Assembly (NCBI GenBank): GCA_928724745.1
Contig: CAKMXJ010000032.1
Span: 806,001-870,000 of the forward strand
Source of the DNA: Anthracocystis setariae
Taxonomy: Eukaryota; Basidiomycota; Ustilaginomycetes; Ustilaginales; Ustilaginaceae
Direction of reading: 5' to 3'
DNA: 64,000 nt
The position numbers and the translations under genes are program-made. The notes under the pieces are model-generated. The model was not told where the DNA came from. It saw only the letters and a list, made by a program, of their open reading frames with translations, and made no database searches. This document shows positions 21,568-30,858 of the stretch, one piece after another (the stretch's first letter is position 1; every line of letters begins with the position of its first letter).

Positions 21568-21667
21568 CCGTTCAGCATGTATATCAACCATCATATCTCC
21601 GCACACCGCTTAGATGAAATCAACCGTCACCATTCAACGAGCTAGTCGCACGCTGCTCATGCTTTCG

Positions 21668-21696
21668 TCATGATGCCCCTTTGCATCATGAGGGGC
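21668..21696 (+). other. Pair of mutually exclusive hairpins in the MIX17 3' region
   Basis: TCATGATGC (21668-21676) and GCATCATGA (21683-21691) are perfect 9-base reverse complements around a 6-base loop. Overlapping them, GCCCCT (21675-21680) can instead pair with AGGGGC (21691-21696). The site is about 100 nt after the MIX17 stop, between convergent genes. Base pairing is seen directly; any role in RNA stability or 3' processing is inference. Confidence 0.6.
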
Positions 21697-21898
21697 AGAC
21701 GTAACATTACAGGAAGGATGTGCACAAAGCTGCTATTGTGCAGATGCATGGATAGCCAGCGTCAGATACTTACACAATGCAAGCTTTGAGAGACGGATAC
21801 ACGGAGAAGCGCCAACCAACAAAGGTGTGCAGATGAGAAAGACAATACGGGACAACCAAACATGTCATACAAGAGGGGAAAAATTGGAATGGCGATGG

Positions 21899-23032
21899 TT
21901 AGATCTCCTCTTCGTCGAGGCCGAAGCTGAAGTCCTCGTGGCGCGGACCTGGATGCGGATCCTCTTCCACCTCATCTTCGCGCAAGTCATCCAACGCAGC
22001 GTCGTCTTGGTCGCTGTCCCCACCTTCGAGGTCAGCATCGTGCTCTGGACCATGATCGAAATTGCGTGCGAAAGGGCCGCCAGCGCGAAGCGCCTTTGGT
22101 GGTGAGACAGAGTGTGGACCAGAAAACTTGCGCATGGAGCCGGAACACGAAGAGATCGACTTACGACCAAGCTTGTGCGCTGCGCCACTTGGCACACCTG
22201 ATGACGCTTTGTCGCGGACGTTGGCTGTGCCTTTGAGGCGTAACTCTTCGGTGTGGCGTTCGCGCTCACGCTCGGCGAGTAGAGCTGCCGACTGGATCGC
22301 CAAAGATTGCTCGTAACTCATGGCTTGGACCTTGCGACCAGGAAGGTATCCGCCGGAAGATTGCGCCAACTGCTTCTTAACCGCCACTGTGTCGCGGGAC
22401 CATCCAAAAGCTTCTGAGGGAGGGCTGGAACCCGTCCCAGGTGGCCCGTTCACGGACAAGTCGCGCAGGGCAGACTCGAGCTGAGCTTCCTTGGAGGGAT
22501 CGTTGAGCTGTACCGAGGAGATACCTTGATGAACATCACGTAGGGCTCGAAAAGATCGGATCGCATCGCGGATGATCTCTGTCTCCGTGTTCAGCCTGTC
22601 TTTGGTCAGAGATTGCGTCCCTTGTAGTGTGGAAAGGATGCGTTGATTGCGGTCCAGCCTCTGCTCGAGCTCGAACTCGGAGCACATGTGGATGGGCTTC
22701 TGCACAGTTGCCGAGTTACGAGAAGTCCTCGGGATGAAAGCAAGGGATGCTGCTCCGTTGTTTGCGGAAGATCTGCGGAGCCCATTGGGACTGCTGCTGC
22801 TAGAAGCAGTCGGGTGCGAAGTCAGCGTCTTTGGTGTGGATCGGAGGGCGGCAGTATTGCTGCCAAAGCCATGCGAAGTCGGCGACTGCGATGTAGGAGA
22901 GAGGCCCTCAGCTTTGACGTGATCCAAGGGATCGGGACTGTCAAGTTTGAGATGGGAAGGCGGAGAGGTGGATAGCGAGGAGTCACCACGCAGGGGCTGC
23001 TTGGAGCCGGTGGGAAGCAGGAGGCCGTTCAT
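21899..23032 (-). CDS. Unrecognised protein with helical core and acidic C-terminal tail
   Basis: 377 residues from ATG at 23032 (MNGLLLPTGS...). I do not recognise it. The N-terminal third is Ser/Pro-rich. A predicted helical, charged core follows at about residues 115-190 (FELEQRLDRNQRILSTLQ..., then IIRDAIRSFRALRDVHQ). Another stretch near 235-275 (GYLPGRKVQAMSYEQSLAIQ..., then ERERERHTEELRLKG) looks conserved-like. The last 50 residues are strongly acidic and end in FSFGLDEEEI. No membrane segment or signal peptide. The mix suggests a nuclear or cytosolic adaptor, but that is inference. It is convergent with the MIX17-like gene; a dyad with a TACAGTA core lies 365 bp upstream of its start. 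Confidence 0.75.
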   Translation of the reverse strand: MNGLLLPTGSKQPLRGDSSLSTSPPSHLKLDSPDPLDHVKAEGLSPTSQSPTSHGFGSNTAALRSTPKTLTSHPTASSSSSPNGLRRSSANNGAASLAFIPRTSRNSATVQKPIHMCSEFELEQRLDRNQRILSTLQGTQSLTKDRLNTETEIIRDAIRSFRALRDVHQGISSVQLNDPSKEAQLESALRDLSVNGPPGTGSSPPSEAFGWSRDTVAVKKQLAQSSGGYLPGRKVQAMSYEQSLAIQSAALLAERERERHTEELRLKGTANVRDKASSGVPSGAAHKLGRKSISSCSGSMRKFSGPHSVSPPKALRAGGPFARNFDHGPEHDADLEGGDSDQDDAALDDLREDEVEEDPHPGPRHEDFSFGLDEEEI

Positions 23033-23396
23033 GCGGCGAAAGTGTTTGAGGACAAAGTATTTGACAACCGATCAGATGGGGGAGGGGAAGTATCAAGCAG
23101 TTTGTCGTCCAGTAGCATGTTCCCGTGTGGGTCGGGTCGATGAAGTACGAGATACCTCGGAAGCTGCTTGAGTCCACTAGCTGATGCTCGAGGCCTGGCT
23201 GGAGAATCGATGTAATGCTGAACACGAGCGTGCTTGGACGTAAGGAAGCGCCGTCGTAGGGATGCGAGCTTATTGTATGCTTGAACCAGGATGAATTTGC
23301 CAGAACAGAGTCAAGATGATGAACTTGCTGTGTAGGGCTGTGTACGGTACGAAAGTCGAGATTGAGTATGGTGCAGCTGTGGGATACGGATTTTTG

Positions 23397-23415
23397 GTGC
23401 TGTACAGTATAGCAC
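23397..23415. promoter_or_regulatory. 19-bp dyad centred on a TACAGTA heptamer
   Basis: The sequence follows GTGCT-N-TAC-N-GTA-N-AGCAC, an inverted repeat with outer arms GTGCT/AGCAC and inner arms TAC/GTA; only the three spacer bases break the symmetry. It lies 365 bp upstream of the start of the unknown minus-strand gene. Dimeric binding sites often look like this; that it is an operator is inference. Confidence 0.4.
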
Positions 23416-25884
23416 AATATGCAGCAATGAACGGCAATCACAAATTTGGCGTGGCGTGGCGTGAAAGAAAGGGTTGGCCGGATAGGGCTCGACTCAGTTG
23501 GTGTGGAAAGTTGGAAAAAAGGAGTCAAATTTGCCAAGTGGAGCTCGGATTCTTTTGAGCTCGCAGTGGCAACAGGCGGTGTCATGAGCCAGGCTGCCTC
23601 TCGTCGTTACCCCACACAACAGAGCTCTTGCCCCTTTGGTGCCAACGATTTCGGCAATCGCCCGACAAAGGCAGAATGCCCACTCTGAAATGGCTCAGTC
23701 ACGAGACAACTCTCTCTGGCACCTTGCTGTGGCCGGTGATGCGCATCAAAGTCACTAGACTACGAATTGGTGCGTATGACTTGCTCAGGAATCGTTAAAG
23801 CTTCCTTGATGTGCTGCTGGTCAGTTCGATACTGCGACTAGACGAGTGGTCCTGGCAAATAAGGCAGCGTGAGAAGGCAAAATGTGCTGCCGAGTGGGCT
23901 CAACTTTCTCTTTGAGCTCTCATGGCGAAGGATACAGTACGTTCATATATTTTACAAGTTGTTCCCTTCGAAGCTCCACAAAGCATAGCTGCTTGACATG
24001 AAGCTTGGGCTTGGTACATGAACCCATAACGGTGGGCTTGGTTTTTCTTGGTTTGGGTTCTCGTGCTTCATGTCCACGTCAGACTAGGGAAGCTTGCTAG
24101 GGCTCAAGACACAGCCTTTGCATGTCGTTCTTCCTACTCATCAGCACACAGCATCACGCAACATCCTTTGTTGTGGCATTGAGCCTGTGAGGTTGTGGTT
24201 GCTATGGGCTTGCATGCAATTGATAAATGGCTTGCTTCGTCAATCGAGGGTCAACAATTTCAGGTGCGCTGTTTCCGGTGATTTTTTTGGATTTTGCAAA
24301 ATTAATGGTGCTCTCAGGGTCTCGCATATCTTGGGTTAGGGCACGGACCAAGACGGATGTTCATGCATCCAGCGCTAGATATCGTTTGGCCTCATCACAA
24401 GGCACCCGCACCACCTAGCAGAGCGCAGCTCCATATGTATTCGTTCTACTGTACTGTACTTCGGGCAATTCAAAAGATCAACCGAGGAGGTCAGCGTCTT
24501 GTTGATTCGGGCAGGATCAGCGCACAGAGCAACGGTCATGAAGGCGATTTGGCGGAAGCACAACACGACACCATGAATATGTTCGCGAGTGGGGGAGGAT
24601 GCATTATTAGGTGACGCACGTTTGCATTATCGCATTTCGGCTCTTAAGCACAATTATTATTAAAGGCTTGCCAAAATGAAGAGGCTCACGGATGCGTGGG
24701 CAGGAGGTAAGAGCAGATCATCATGGATTCATCTTCATGTGGTCTTGAACTATAGGCGGGCAGGCGCTAAAGCTACCATCGTCTAAGCCAGATCCGGTTG
24801 CTCGCCTCGACGGAAGAGCTACTTTTTGTTGCACAGCCCTCAATTCCGAGGTGGGACCTGTGGAAAGATCGGCGTTCAAGATCGACACAATAGGAGGAGG
24901 GGCGGTCTGTTACAGCATCAAGCCTGTTGACCGGTAAGTGCACTGCTTCGTTGCATTGCAACAATCATTGACGACACACTTGACGGCTGACCTGTGAACA
25001 ACTTCGATGTGTCGCTCATCAGCTAAGACACCGTACGATCATTCGCGGATGAACTACAGTACAGCGGGTAGGCAGGCATCTTGCATCTCGACCATACGCA
25101 TCGTCAAAGCTTCCCACGCGAAAGCCGTCGCCATACAACTATGGTCCTACGAGAAGCTCAACCCATGCTGGCGTCAGTGGCAGGCGCTCGGCACTGTCAG
25201 CAGGACGGATGAATGAGATATTCTTGCTCTTTTTCGCGCCTGGTCAAAATCGTCTTTGCTGCACCGTGGTAGATGGATGGTGTGAAACTTCGGCCTGCCT
25301 GCAAGGTTAGTTACAGCCCAGCTGCTGCTGCTGGCGGTGGCAGTTCGGAGCTGGCGAAATTCTCAAATTAAAAATTGTTTATAAAGTACAGTAAAATCGC
25401 ATTTCCAAAACTTCGTCATACAGAGCTACATTCAATGCGATAGGCTGGCTGGACTGTATTCCGCCCGAAACGCGCACGCTTCCAAAACCGAATCAAATTC
25501 AACTACGGTATAGAAGTACAATTTGCAGTAATGCTTGGCCCAAGGCAAGTCACCACATCGCTGGCGGTCGAACGCCTTGTCGCGGCGTACTGCACTGTAC
25601 AGTACACAGCAAATGAAACGGGTCGCTGCAGCCAGAATGATTGTTCCTGTTATAAACGGCGTAACTATAGCAACGACAGCAGCGAAGGGGGGTGGGGGGG
25701 TTCCAGATCGTCGCCTAAAAGCCAACGATGCATCCGACGCTTACACTCTGCATCGCAATGCGATGTTCCGCCGCGCAGCTACTCAGCTTCCGTACAGTAC
25801 TATACTGTCCTTGCTCACCTGCTTGGGAGATTCACTCACACTTGACTCTCCGCTCATCTCTGACCCTCCCTTCCGCGACTCCAT

Positions 25885-25925
25885 CCTGTCTGCCTGTCTG
25901 CCTGTCTGCCTGCCTGCCTCCCTCC
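25885..25925. repeat. CTGT/CTGC tetranucleotide microsatellite
   Basis: About ten tandem 4-base units of the type CTGT, CTGC and finally CTCC, in the CT-rich region upstream of SET9. Confidence 0.85.
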
Positions 25926-26643
25926 GAGTACCTATTCTTTTCCCCCACCCTGCCGCTGCTGTTGTTTCCTATTCGTCCATTTTCGCGCCTGTCTCTCGGC
26001 TGCATCCCGTTCCCTTTGCCTTATAAACGCAATTCAGCACATACTCCTTCCATCCTGCCACATCCTTTCCTTCGCTTCGCTTCGAACCACCATCGCCTCC
26101 ACCACTCCGCCTCCCCCGTATTCATCCACCGCGTGTGTCCGCTGATCATATCGCGCTGATCATCAAGCCATCGTTCGTTCCATCACGTACCGTGGCGGCG
26201 CTCACCCAGCCGGCTCACCACTACATCCGTACCCATTCCGAGCACGACTGGATCTGCTCCACCAACGCAAAGCTCGATCATCAGTCGAGGCGCCTTGAAG
26301 GGACGATTCAAACTCTGTCAGCAGTGTGGCTGCGTGCAAGGGACGAGCTCGGTCGGCTGCTTCCGGATTGTTCGCCGCAAGCTTCCGCAATTCGTTTAGA
26401 TCGACCGGTCGTTTGCTTCCTGGATGCGATAATCCTTCTCCCTGCTTCGTCGTCAATCTCATCCCCATCTTCACTCGTTCAGCACGCTCTTCATGCTTTG
26501 CAATCACCCTCGGCCTCCTCTCCTCCAACACTGTCCGTCTCGTCCTGGTCTCGCTCTACCTCACCGCCTCGGCTAGAGAAGCTCCAGATTAGCTCTCCAC
26601 GCGCGACAGGCCGCGCGGCTCGGCAGCCGCTGCGCTCGCAAAC

Positions 26644-29600
26644 ATGGAGGACCTCTCCGCCGATGACGATATCCTCTCGGATATCCTGCTCGACAATCTC
26701 GAGTTCGAGCCCGCCATCTCCACACACAAGATGAACCCAAACTACAGAGGCCAGCGCTTCGATCGCAATGCGGTCAGTCTACTTGTTCGTAATCGTGTCG
26801 TGATGCAAAAGGACATCACTGCCGCCATCGAAGATCTCGGCAAGCTCGGTGTCATACACAAATATCTCACCAACAAGACACAACGCCAAATAGCAAGCTT
26901 CCAAGCCCACGCGCGCCGCTATCTGGAAAGCTACCTTCCTGACAGCGGTGTCGAATACGCCCTCACGACGCGTTACAAGCGCGTCATGATGCAGAAGGCC
27001 GGCAGAGCCGTAGACACAAACGCACAGGCTTCGTCGTCTGCTGTCAAGTTGGAAGACGCATCGGCGTCACTTGAACTGGTTGCACTGGACGCAAAAGGCA
27101 AAGGTCGAACCAAACCACGATCATCTCTGGATCGTGCAGCAACCAGCATCGGCGCCGCACCGGCTGCCTCAGAAAAAGCCGACCTTTGCGTCTTGGCGAT
27201 GCGCACCTTTAAGCCGGGCGAATTGATCAACTACTGCAAAGGTGGGTTGAAGGACCTCACAAAGAGCGAGGATGACGCGCTGCGCGAAGAAGCCACTGCT
27301 AGCCGCGAAAAACGCAAAGACACCGAATACAAAGGAGTACTTGGGCCAGGGCGTGACTTCTCCGTCATCAGATCAGCCAGGAAAGGTTGCAGTCAGCTTC
27401 TGCTTGGCCCGGCAAGGTTCGTCAACCACGACTGTAACCCCAACACCGAGTTTTACCGCATGGGCTCAACCATGGTCTTCAAGGTCATCCGTCCGATCCA
27501 GCGCAACGAGGAAATCACCACCTTTTACGGCGAAAACTACTTTGAGTGGGGGAACTCTGAATGCATGTGTGCTACTTGCGAGTCACGTGGCACCGGCGCT
27601 TTCTCAGACGCTTCCGCGCCTTCGACAAACGCGCCGGCTGTGGGGCCCGAAGGCGTAGAGGTCAAGCTTGAGGACCCGTCTACGTCAGCAACCGATCCAC
27701 CAGACGCCAGCGGGCGGCGTCCGTCGCGGCGTTCCAGCCGACCTGGCGTTTCGTCAACATTACCATCGCCGTCGCCGACGCCCTCTCTGACACCATCCTT
27801 ATCCACAGCATTGGGCGATGACGTCGCCAAGGAGAGAAAATCGAAACGAGAGTATCTCGCAGATCTCAAACTCGCGGAACATGGCCCATCAGAGGATCGC
27901 TCAGATCCATGGGCTGAAGGTGCCGGTCCCAAATGCAGATGCTTGACGTGTGGCGCAACATTTTGGGCTCCGGAAAAGTGGTGGACTCCCGACGAATGTC
28001 CTCGCTGTGAACGCCATTACAAGATCTTCAAAGCTGACTGGCCTGGCCGCGTTCCGACCGAAGGCTCGTTGGCGAGGAAAGCTGGTGTTAAGCGCAAGAC
28101 CAGCGCCGAAATGGTTTCTGATCATCTCGCAAGCACCAGCTCGCCAGCACGGATCACCAAGGAGCGCTCTCCCACACCGACCGATTCCAAAGCCAATCAC
28201 ACTCCGAAATCACAGAGGAAGCCGAAAACAAGTAAGGTCGCACCGGACGAAGTAGCCAAGACACCGGCGCCGAGCGAGCCGACCAAGAATGCGCCAGCCT
28301 CGTCATCCACGCCCGTATCCTCGTCAAAGCCCTTGAAGAAGCAAGAGAAGACCAAATCCGCCGCTCCTGCGCGTGTCTCCACATCTAAGAAGGCAGACAG
28401 TACCGCCGCCGCTGCCGCCAAGGTGGCTTCGAACCTCGACGAAACATTCGGCCTGGATTCTGACGGCTCCGATCTGACGCCCGAGCCCGAATCGGATAAG
28501 GGTGACCATGTCAGGGCTGACGATGACGACGACGACGATGATCAGGGGCCGAGGCCCGTGTCATTGGCTGCACGGTCTCATCCGGGTCATGCCGACAGAT
28601 CTTCGTCCAGCACCAGTCCTGGACCGCCAGGCCCCAAGATGCTCGGCAAGAATGCAAAGACGGATGTACTGGCGCAATACTGGGGAGCTGCCGAGGGGGA
28701 CCGCCGGGCCCGCAGGAAAGCGCCTGTTAGCACCGGTCCTACTTTACTCGCCGCCAGGAGGTCCTCCCAAGATGTCTCGCACAAGTCGTCAGAGCGTCGA
28801 TCGAGTTTCCGAGAGGCAAGCACCGACGAGCATGGCTTGCCGAAGCAGAAGCGACGCCTCATTGCGGAATCAGCATCCGATGACGACGACGTGACATCTA
28901 CGCCGACTGTTGTGCGTTCACCGATCTCTACAGCATCGTCCAAGCATCGCAAGACCCCCAGCACGAGCGATGCCTCGCTGGTTCGTGCCAAGTCGGAAGT
29001 GCGTCCATCGCCAGATCAACAGTCATCATCGGCCACGCCCACCACAGCTTTTGCAGTCCAACACTCCAAGACTGCACCACCTGTGCCTGCCCCCGCACAG
29101 AGGGCTTCCGCCGGGAACATGCCGGGCTTGGCCACCTCAGGAGTCGAGCGCACGTCGGAATCCAACCTGGCCTTGTTCTGGTCGGCTGGAGTCGAGGGCA
29201 CAAGAAATCGCCGTCAGGCTCAGAGGGAACCACAGACAGTGCTGATCCAGTCTGTACCTTCCAAGCGACAGAGGCACGCCTCGGAAGCCAGTCGCAGTCG
29301 TACGCCAGAGATGAAGAAGGTCCGCGGATCGGCGAGGCCGAATACCGGTAATGCCGAAGACGAGGGTAATGGACGAGAGAGGAGCGGTCGATCCCGATCA
29401 ATTGCGCTGTCCGAGGATAGCAGAGATGAGTCGAAAGAAACGAGTCAGGAGAACAGCGACATGGATGAAGACGAAGACGTTCCACCAGTGAAGCCCTACA
29501 TGTTCTCGGCCATCACCAAAGTGTTGCAATCGAATGGAGGCGTCGATTCGCATGCTCCTCTCGACACGAAAGGACCACTTCTCCCCGCTGCACCCCTGTT

Positions 29601-30705
29601 CCGTCCTCCCGGCTTGGTCCGGCCAGATCTTGCAGCTGTCGCAGCCCGTTCCAATTCTCCGCTAGCAGGCCCTCCTCGTGGTGCTCCCGGGCAGCCCATG
29701 CGGAAGAATCTGCGTTGGGGAAGCGGAAAGTCGTCGATCAGTCGACCGTTGGGGCCCCACGGCAGCCCTTTAAACCGACCTCCACCGAGTCTCAATGGTA
29801 GCCCTGTTGCGGTTGTCGTGCAGCGTCCAGAGGCAGCGAAATCCCCGGCGCTGATGGTTCAATCTCCTGTCCAACTTGTTGAAAGCGCACCAGACACACC
29901 GGTCTCGAACGTCCTCAAGACCACAATGGAGCGCACCGAAGCATCGCCTCTGGAACCTATTCTTCGCCAACCGTCTGTTCCCCGAGAACCGGCCGGTGGC
30001 GAGGCTTCTGCCGCAACCACACCTGTGCATTCCGCTCAAGAAGTCAAGGCAGGTGCGGGTCCTGTGGAATATGTGCCGACGGAGACAGCAACCAAGGTGG
30101 CTCTGACCGAGATTAAAAAGGAAGACGAAGCCACCAGCAACGGAGACTCTGCACATGGGCAAAGCATCCAACCGTCTCCTACAGCAACAGCCGCAGTGGT
30201 GCCATCGACCGAATTATATCCCGGTCCTGCTGTGGAAAAGCGAACGAAGGAGACATCGACTCCAGTGCAGGAGCCTTCGGATCCTCAGCAGAGGCGTACC
30301 TCGGGTCGCGCTCGACGAGCTCCCGAGATGGCAGCTGGACAGATTCCGTACAAAGGCAGTCTGGTCAAGTTGGCGGCGCAGAGAGCTAAAGAGGCCAAGG
30401 ACGGTGCGACTGCAGGTACGGATTCACCCGGATCGGCAAGAACAGCTTCGCCCGATTCGCTTCATCAGAGCCCGAAATCGACGCGTCGAGTGTCAGCTGC
30501 CGGCGTCCATTCGCAGGATAATGGCGTCGTTGCTGGTGTCGTTGTCGGAAACGGTAGCAGTCACGCTTCTGAGCTGCTTGGCCACGAGTCGTCCTCGACA
30601 GCAGCGATAGTGAAGGCTGAGGATGCGGATGTCATGGACGAAGCTAGTCGTAGAAACGGCAACGGTGCAGCGAATCTTGTCACAGCTATGGACGTGGACG
30701 GCTAG
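26644..30705 (+). CDS. SET9: Histone H4-K20 methyltransferase (SUV4-20/SET9 type)
   Basis: 1353 residues from ATG at 26644. The N-terminal domain typical of SUV4-20 enzymes (NAVSLLVRNRVVMQKD..., about residues 38-120) is followed by a SET domain with RFVNHDCNPNTEFYR near residues 258-272 and TTFYGENYFEWGN near 292-304, then the CMCATC zinc-binding post-SET. A further cysteine cluster at about 429-460 (CRCLTCGATFW...CPRCERHYKIF) completes the family's C-terminal zinc module. Known role: methylation of histone H4 lysine 20, linked to DNA-damage checkpoint signalling and heterochromatin. The remaining 850 or so residues are disordered and Ser/Pro rich, with a poly-Asp run and a motif present twice (about 674 and 841: LAQYWGAAEGDRRARRKA-like and LALFWSAGVEGTRNRRQA). 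Convergent with HRD1, 153 bp apart. Confidence 0.93.
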   Translation: MEDLSADDDILSDILLDNLEFEPAISTHKMNPNYRGQRFDRNAVSLLVRNRVVMQKDITAAIEDLGKLGVIHKYLTNKTQRQIASFQAHARRYLESYLPDSGVEYALTTRYKRVMMQKAGRAVDTNAQASSSAVKLEDASASLELVALDAKGKGRTKPRSSLDRAATSIGAAPAASEKADLCVLAMRTFKPGELINYCKGGLKDLTKSEDDALREEATASREKRKDTEYKGVLGPGRDFSVIRSARKGCSQLLLGPARFVNHDCNPNTEFYRMGSTMVFKVIRPIQRNEEITTFYGENYFEWGNSECMCATCESRGTGAFSDASAPSTNAPAVGPEGVEVKLEDPSTSATDPPDASGRRPSRRSSRPGVSSTLPSPSPTPSLTPSLSTALGDDVAKERKSKREYLADLKLAEHGPSEDRSDPWAEGAGPKCRCLTCGATFWAPEKWWTPDECPRCERHYKIFKADWPGRVPTEGSLARKAGVKRKTSAEMVSDHLASTSSPARITKERSPTPTDSKANHTPKSQRKPKTSKVAPDEVAKTPAPSEPTKNAPASSSTPVSSSKPLKKQEKTKSAAPARVSTSKKADSTAAAAAKVASNLDETFGLDSDGSDLTPEPESDKGDHVRADDDDDDDDQGPRPVSLAARSHPGHADRSSSSTSPGPPGPKMLGKNAKTDVLAQYWGAAEGDRRARRKAPVSTGPTLLAARRSSQDVSHKSSERRSSFREASTDEHGLPKQKRRLIAESASDDDDVTSTPTVVRSPISTASSKHRKTPSTSDASLVRAKSEVRPSPDQQSSSATPTTAFAVQHSKTAPPVPAPAQRASAGNMPGLATSGVERTSESNLALFWSAGVEGTRNRRQAQREPQTVLIQSVPSKRQRHASEASRSRTPEMKKVRGSARPNTGNAEDEGNGRERSGRSRSIALSEDSRDESKETSQENSDMDEDEDVPPVKPYMFSAITKVLQSNGGVDSHAPLDTKGPLLPAAPLFRPPGLVRPDLAAVAARSNSPLAGPPRGAPGQPMRKNLRWGSGKSSISRPLGPHGSPLNRPPPSLNGSPVAVVVQRPEAAKSPALMVQSPVQLVESAPDTPVSNVLKTTMERTEASPLEPILRQPSVPREPAGGEASAATTPVHSAQEVKAGAGPVEYVPTETATKVALTEIKKEDEATSNGDSAHGQSIQPSPTATAAVVPSTELYPGPAVEKRTKETSTPVQEPSDPQQRRTSGRARRAPEMAAGQIPYKGSLVKLAAQRAKEAKDGATAGTDSPGSARTASPDSLHQSPKSTRRVSAAGVHSQDNGVVAGVVVGNGSSHASELLGHESSSTAAIVKAEDADVMDEASRRNGNGAANLVTAMDVDG

Positions 30706-30759
30706 AAGCCCCACTCGCTTCTTTTATTCAACAACGGGAACTCACCACCATCAACTTTT

Positions 30760-30781
30760 CACACACACACACACACACACA
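30760..30781. repeat. (CA)n microsatellite in the SET9 3' region
   Basis: Eleven consecutive CA units starting 55 bases after the SET9 stop codon, in the short gap between SET9 and HRD1. Confidence 0.9.
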
Positions 30782-30858
30782 TGTATTTTTATCTGCAAAC
30801 CGCCAAACAAGGACGTTTGGTTTCTGGATTTGCCAAGTGTGGGGGCGATGACAGTTGG

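Larger units (their letters stand above)
23033..26643. other. 3.6 kb divergent intergenic region
   Basis: Separates the minus-strand unknown gene (starts 23032) and SET9 (starts 26644). It holds eight TACAGTA/TACTGTA heptamers (23403, 23933, 24447, 24452, 25055, 25387, 25598, 25793), a CTGT/CTGC microsatellite, and a CT-rich stretch from about 25840 to the SET9 start that looks like promoter plus leader. No protein-coding frame of good quality and no RNA gene were found. Confidence 0.5.
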
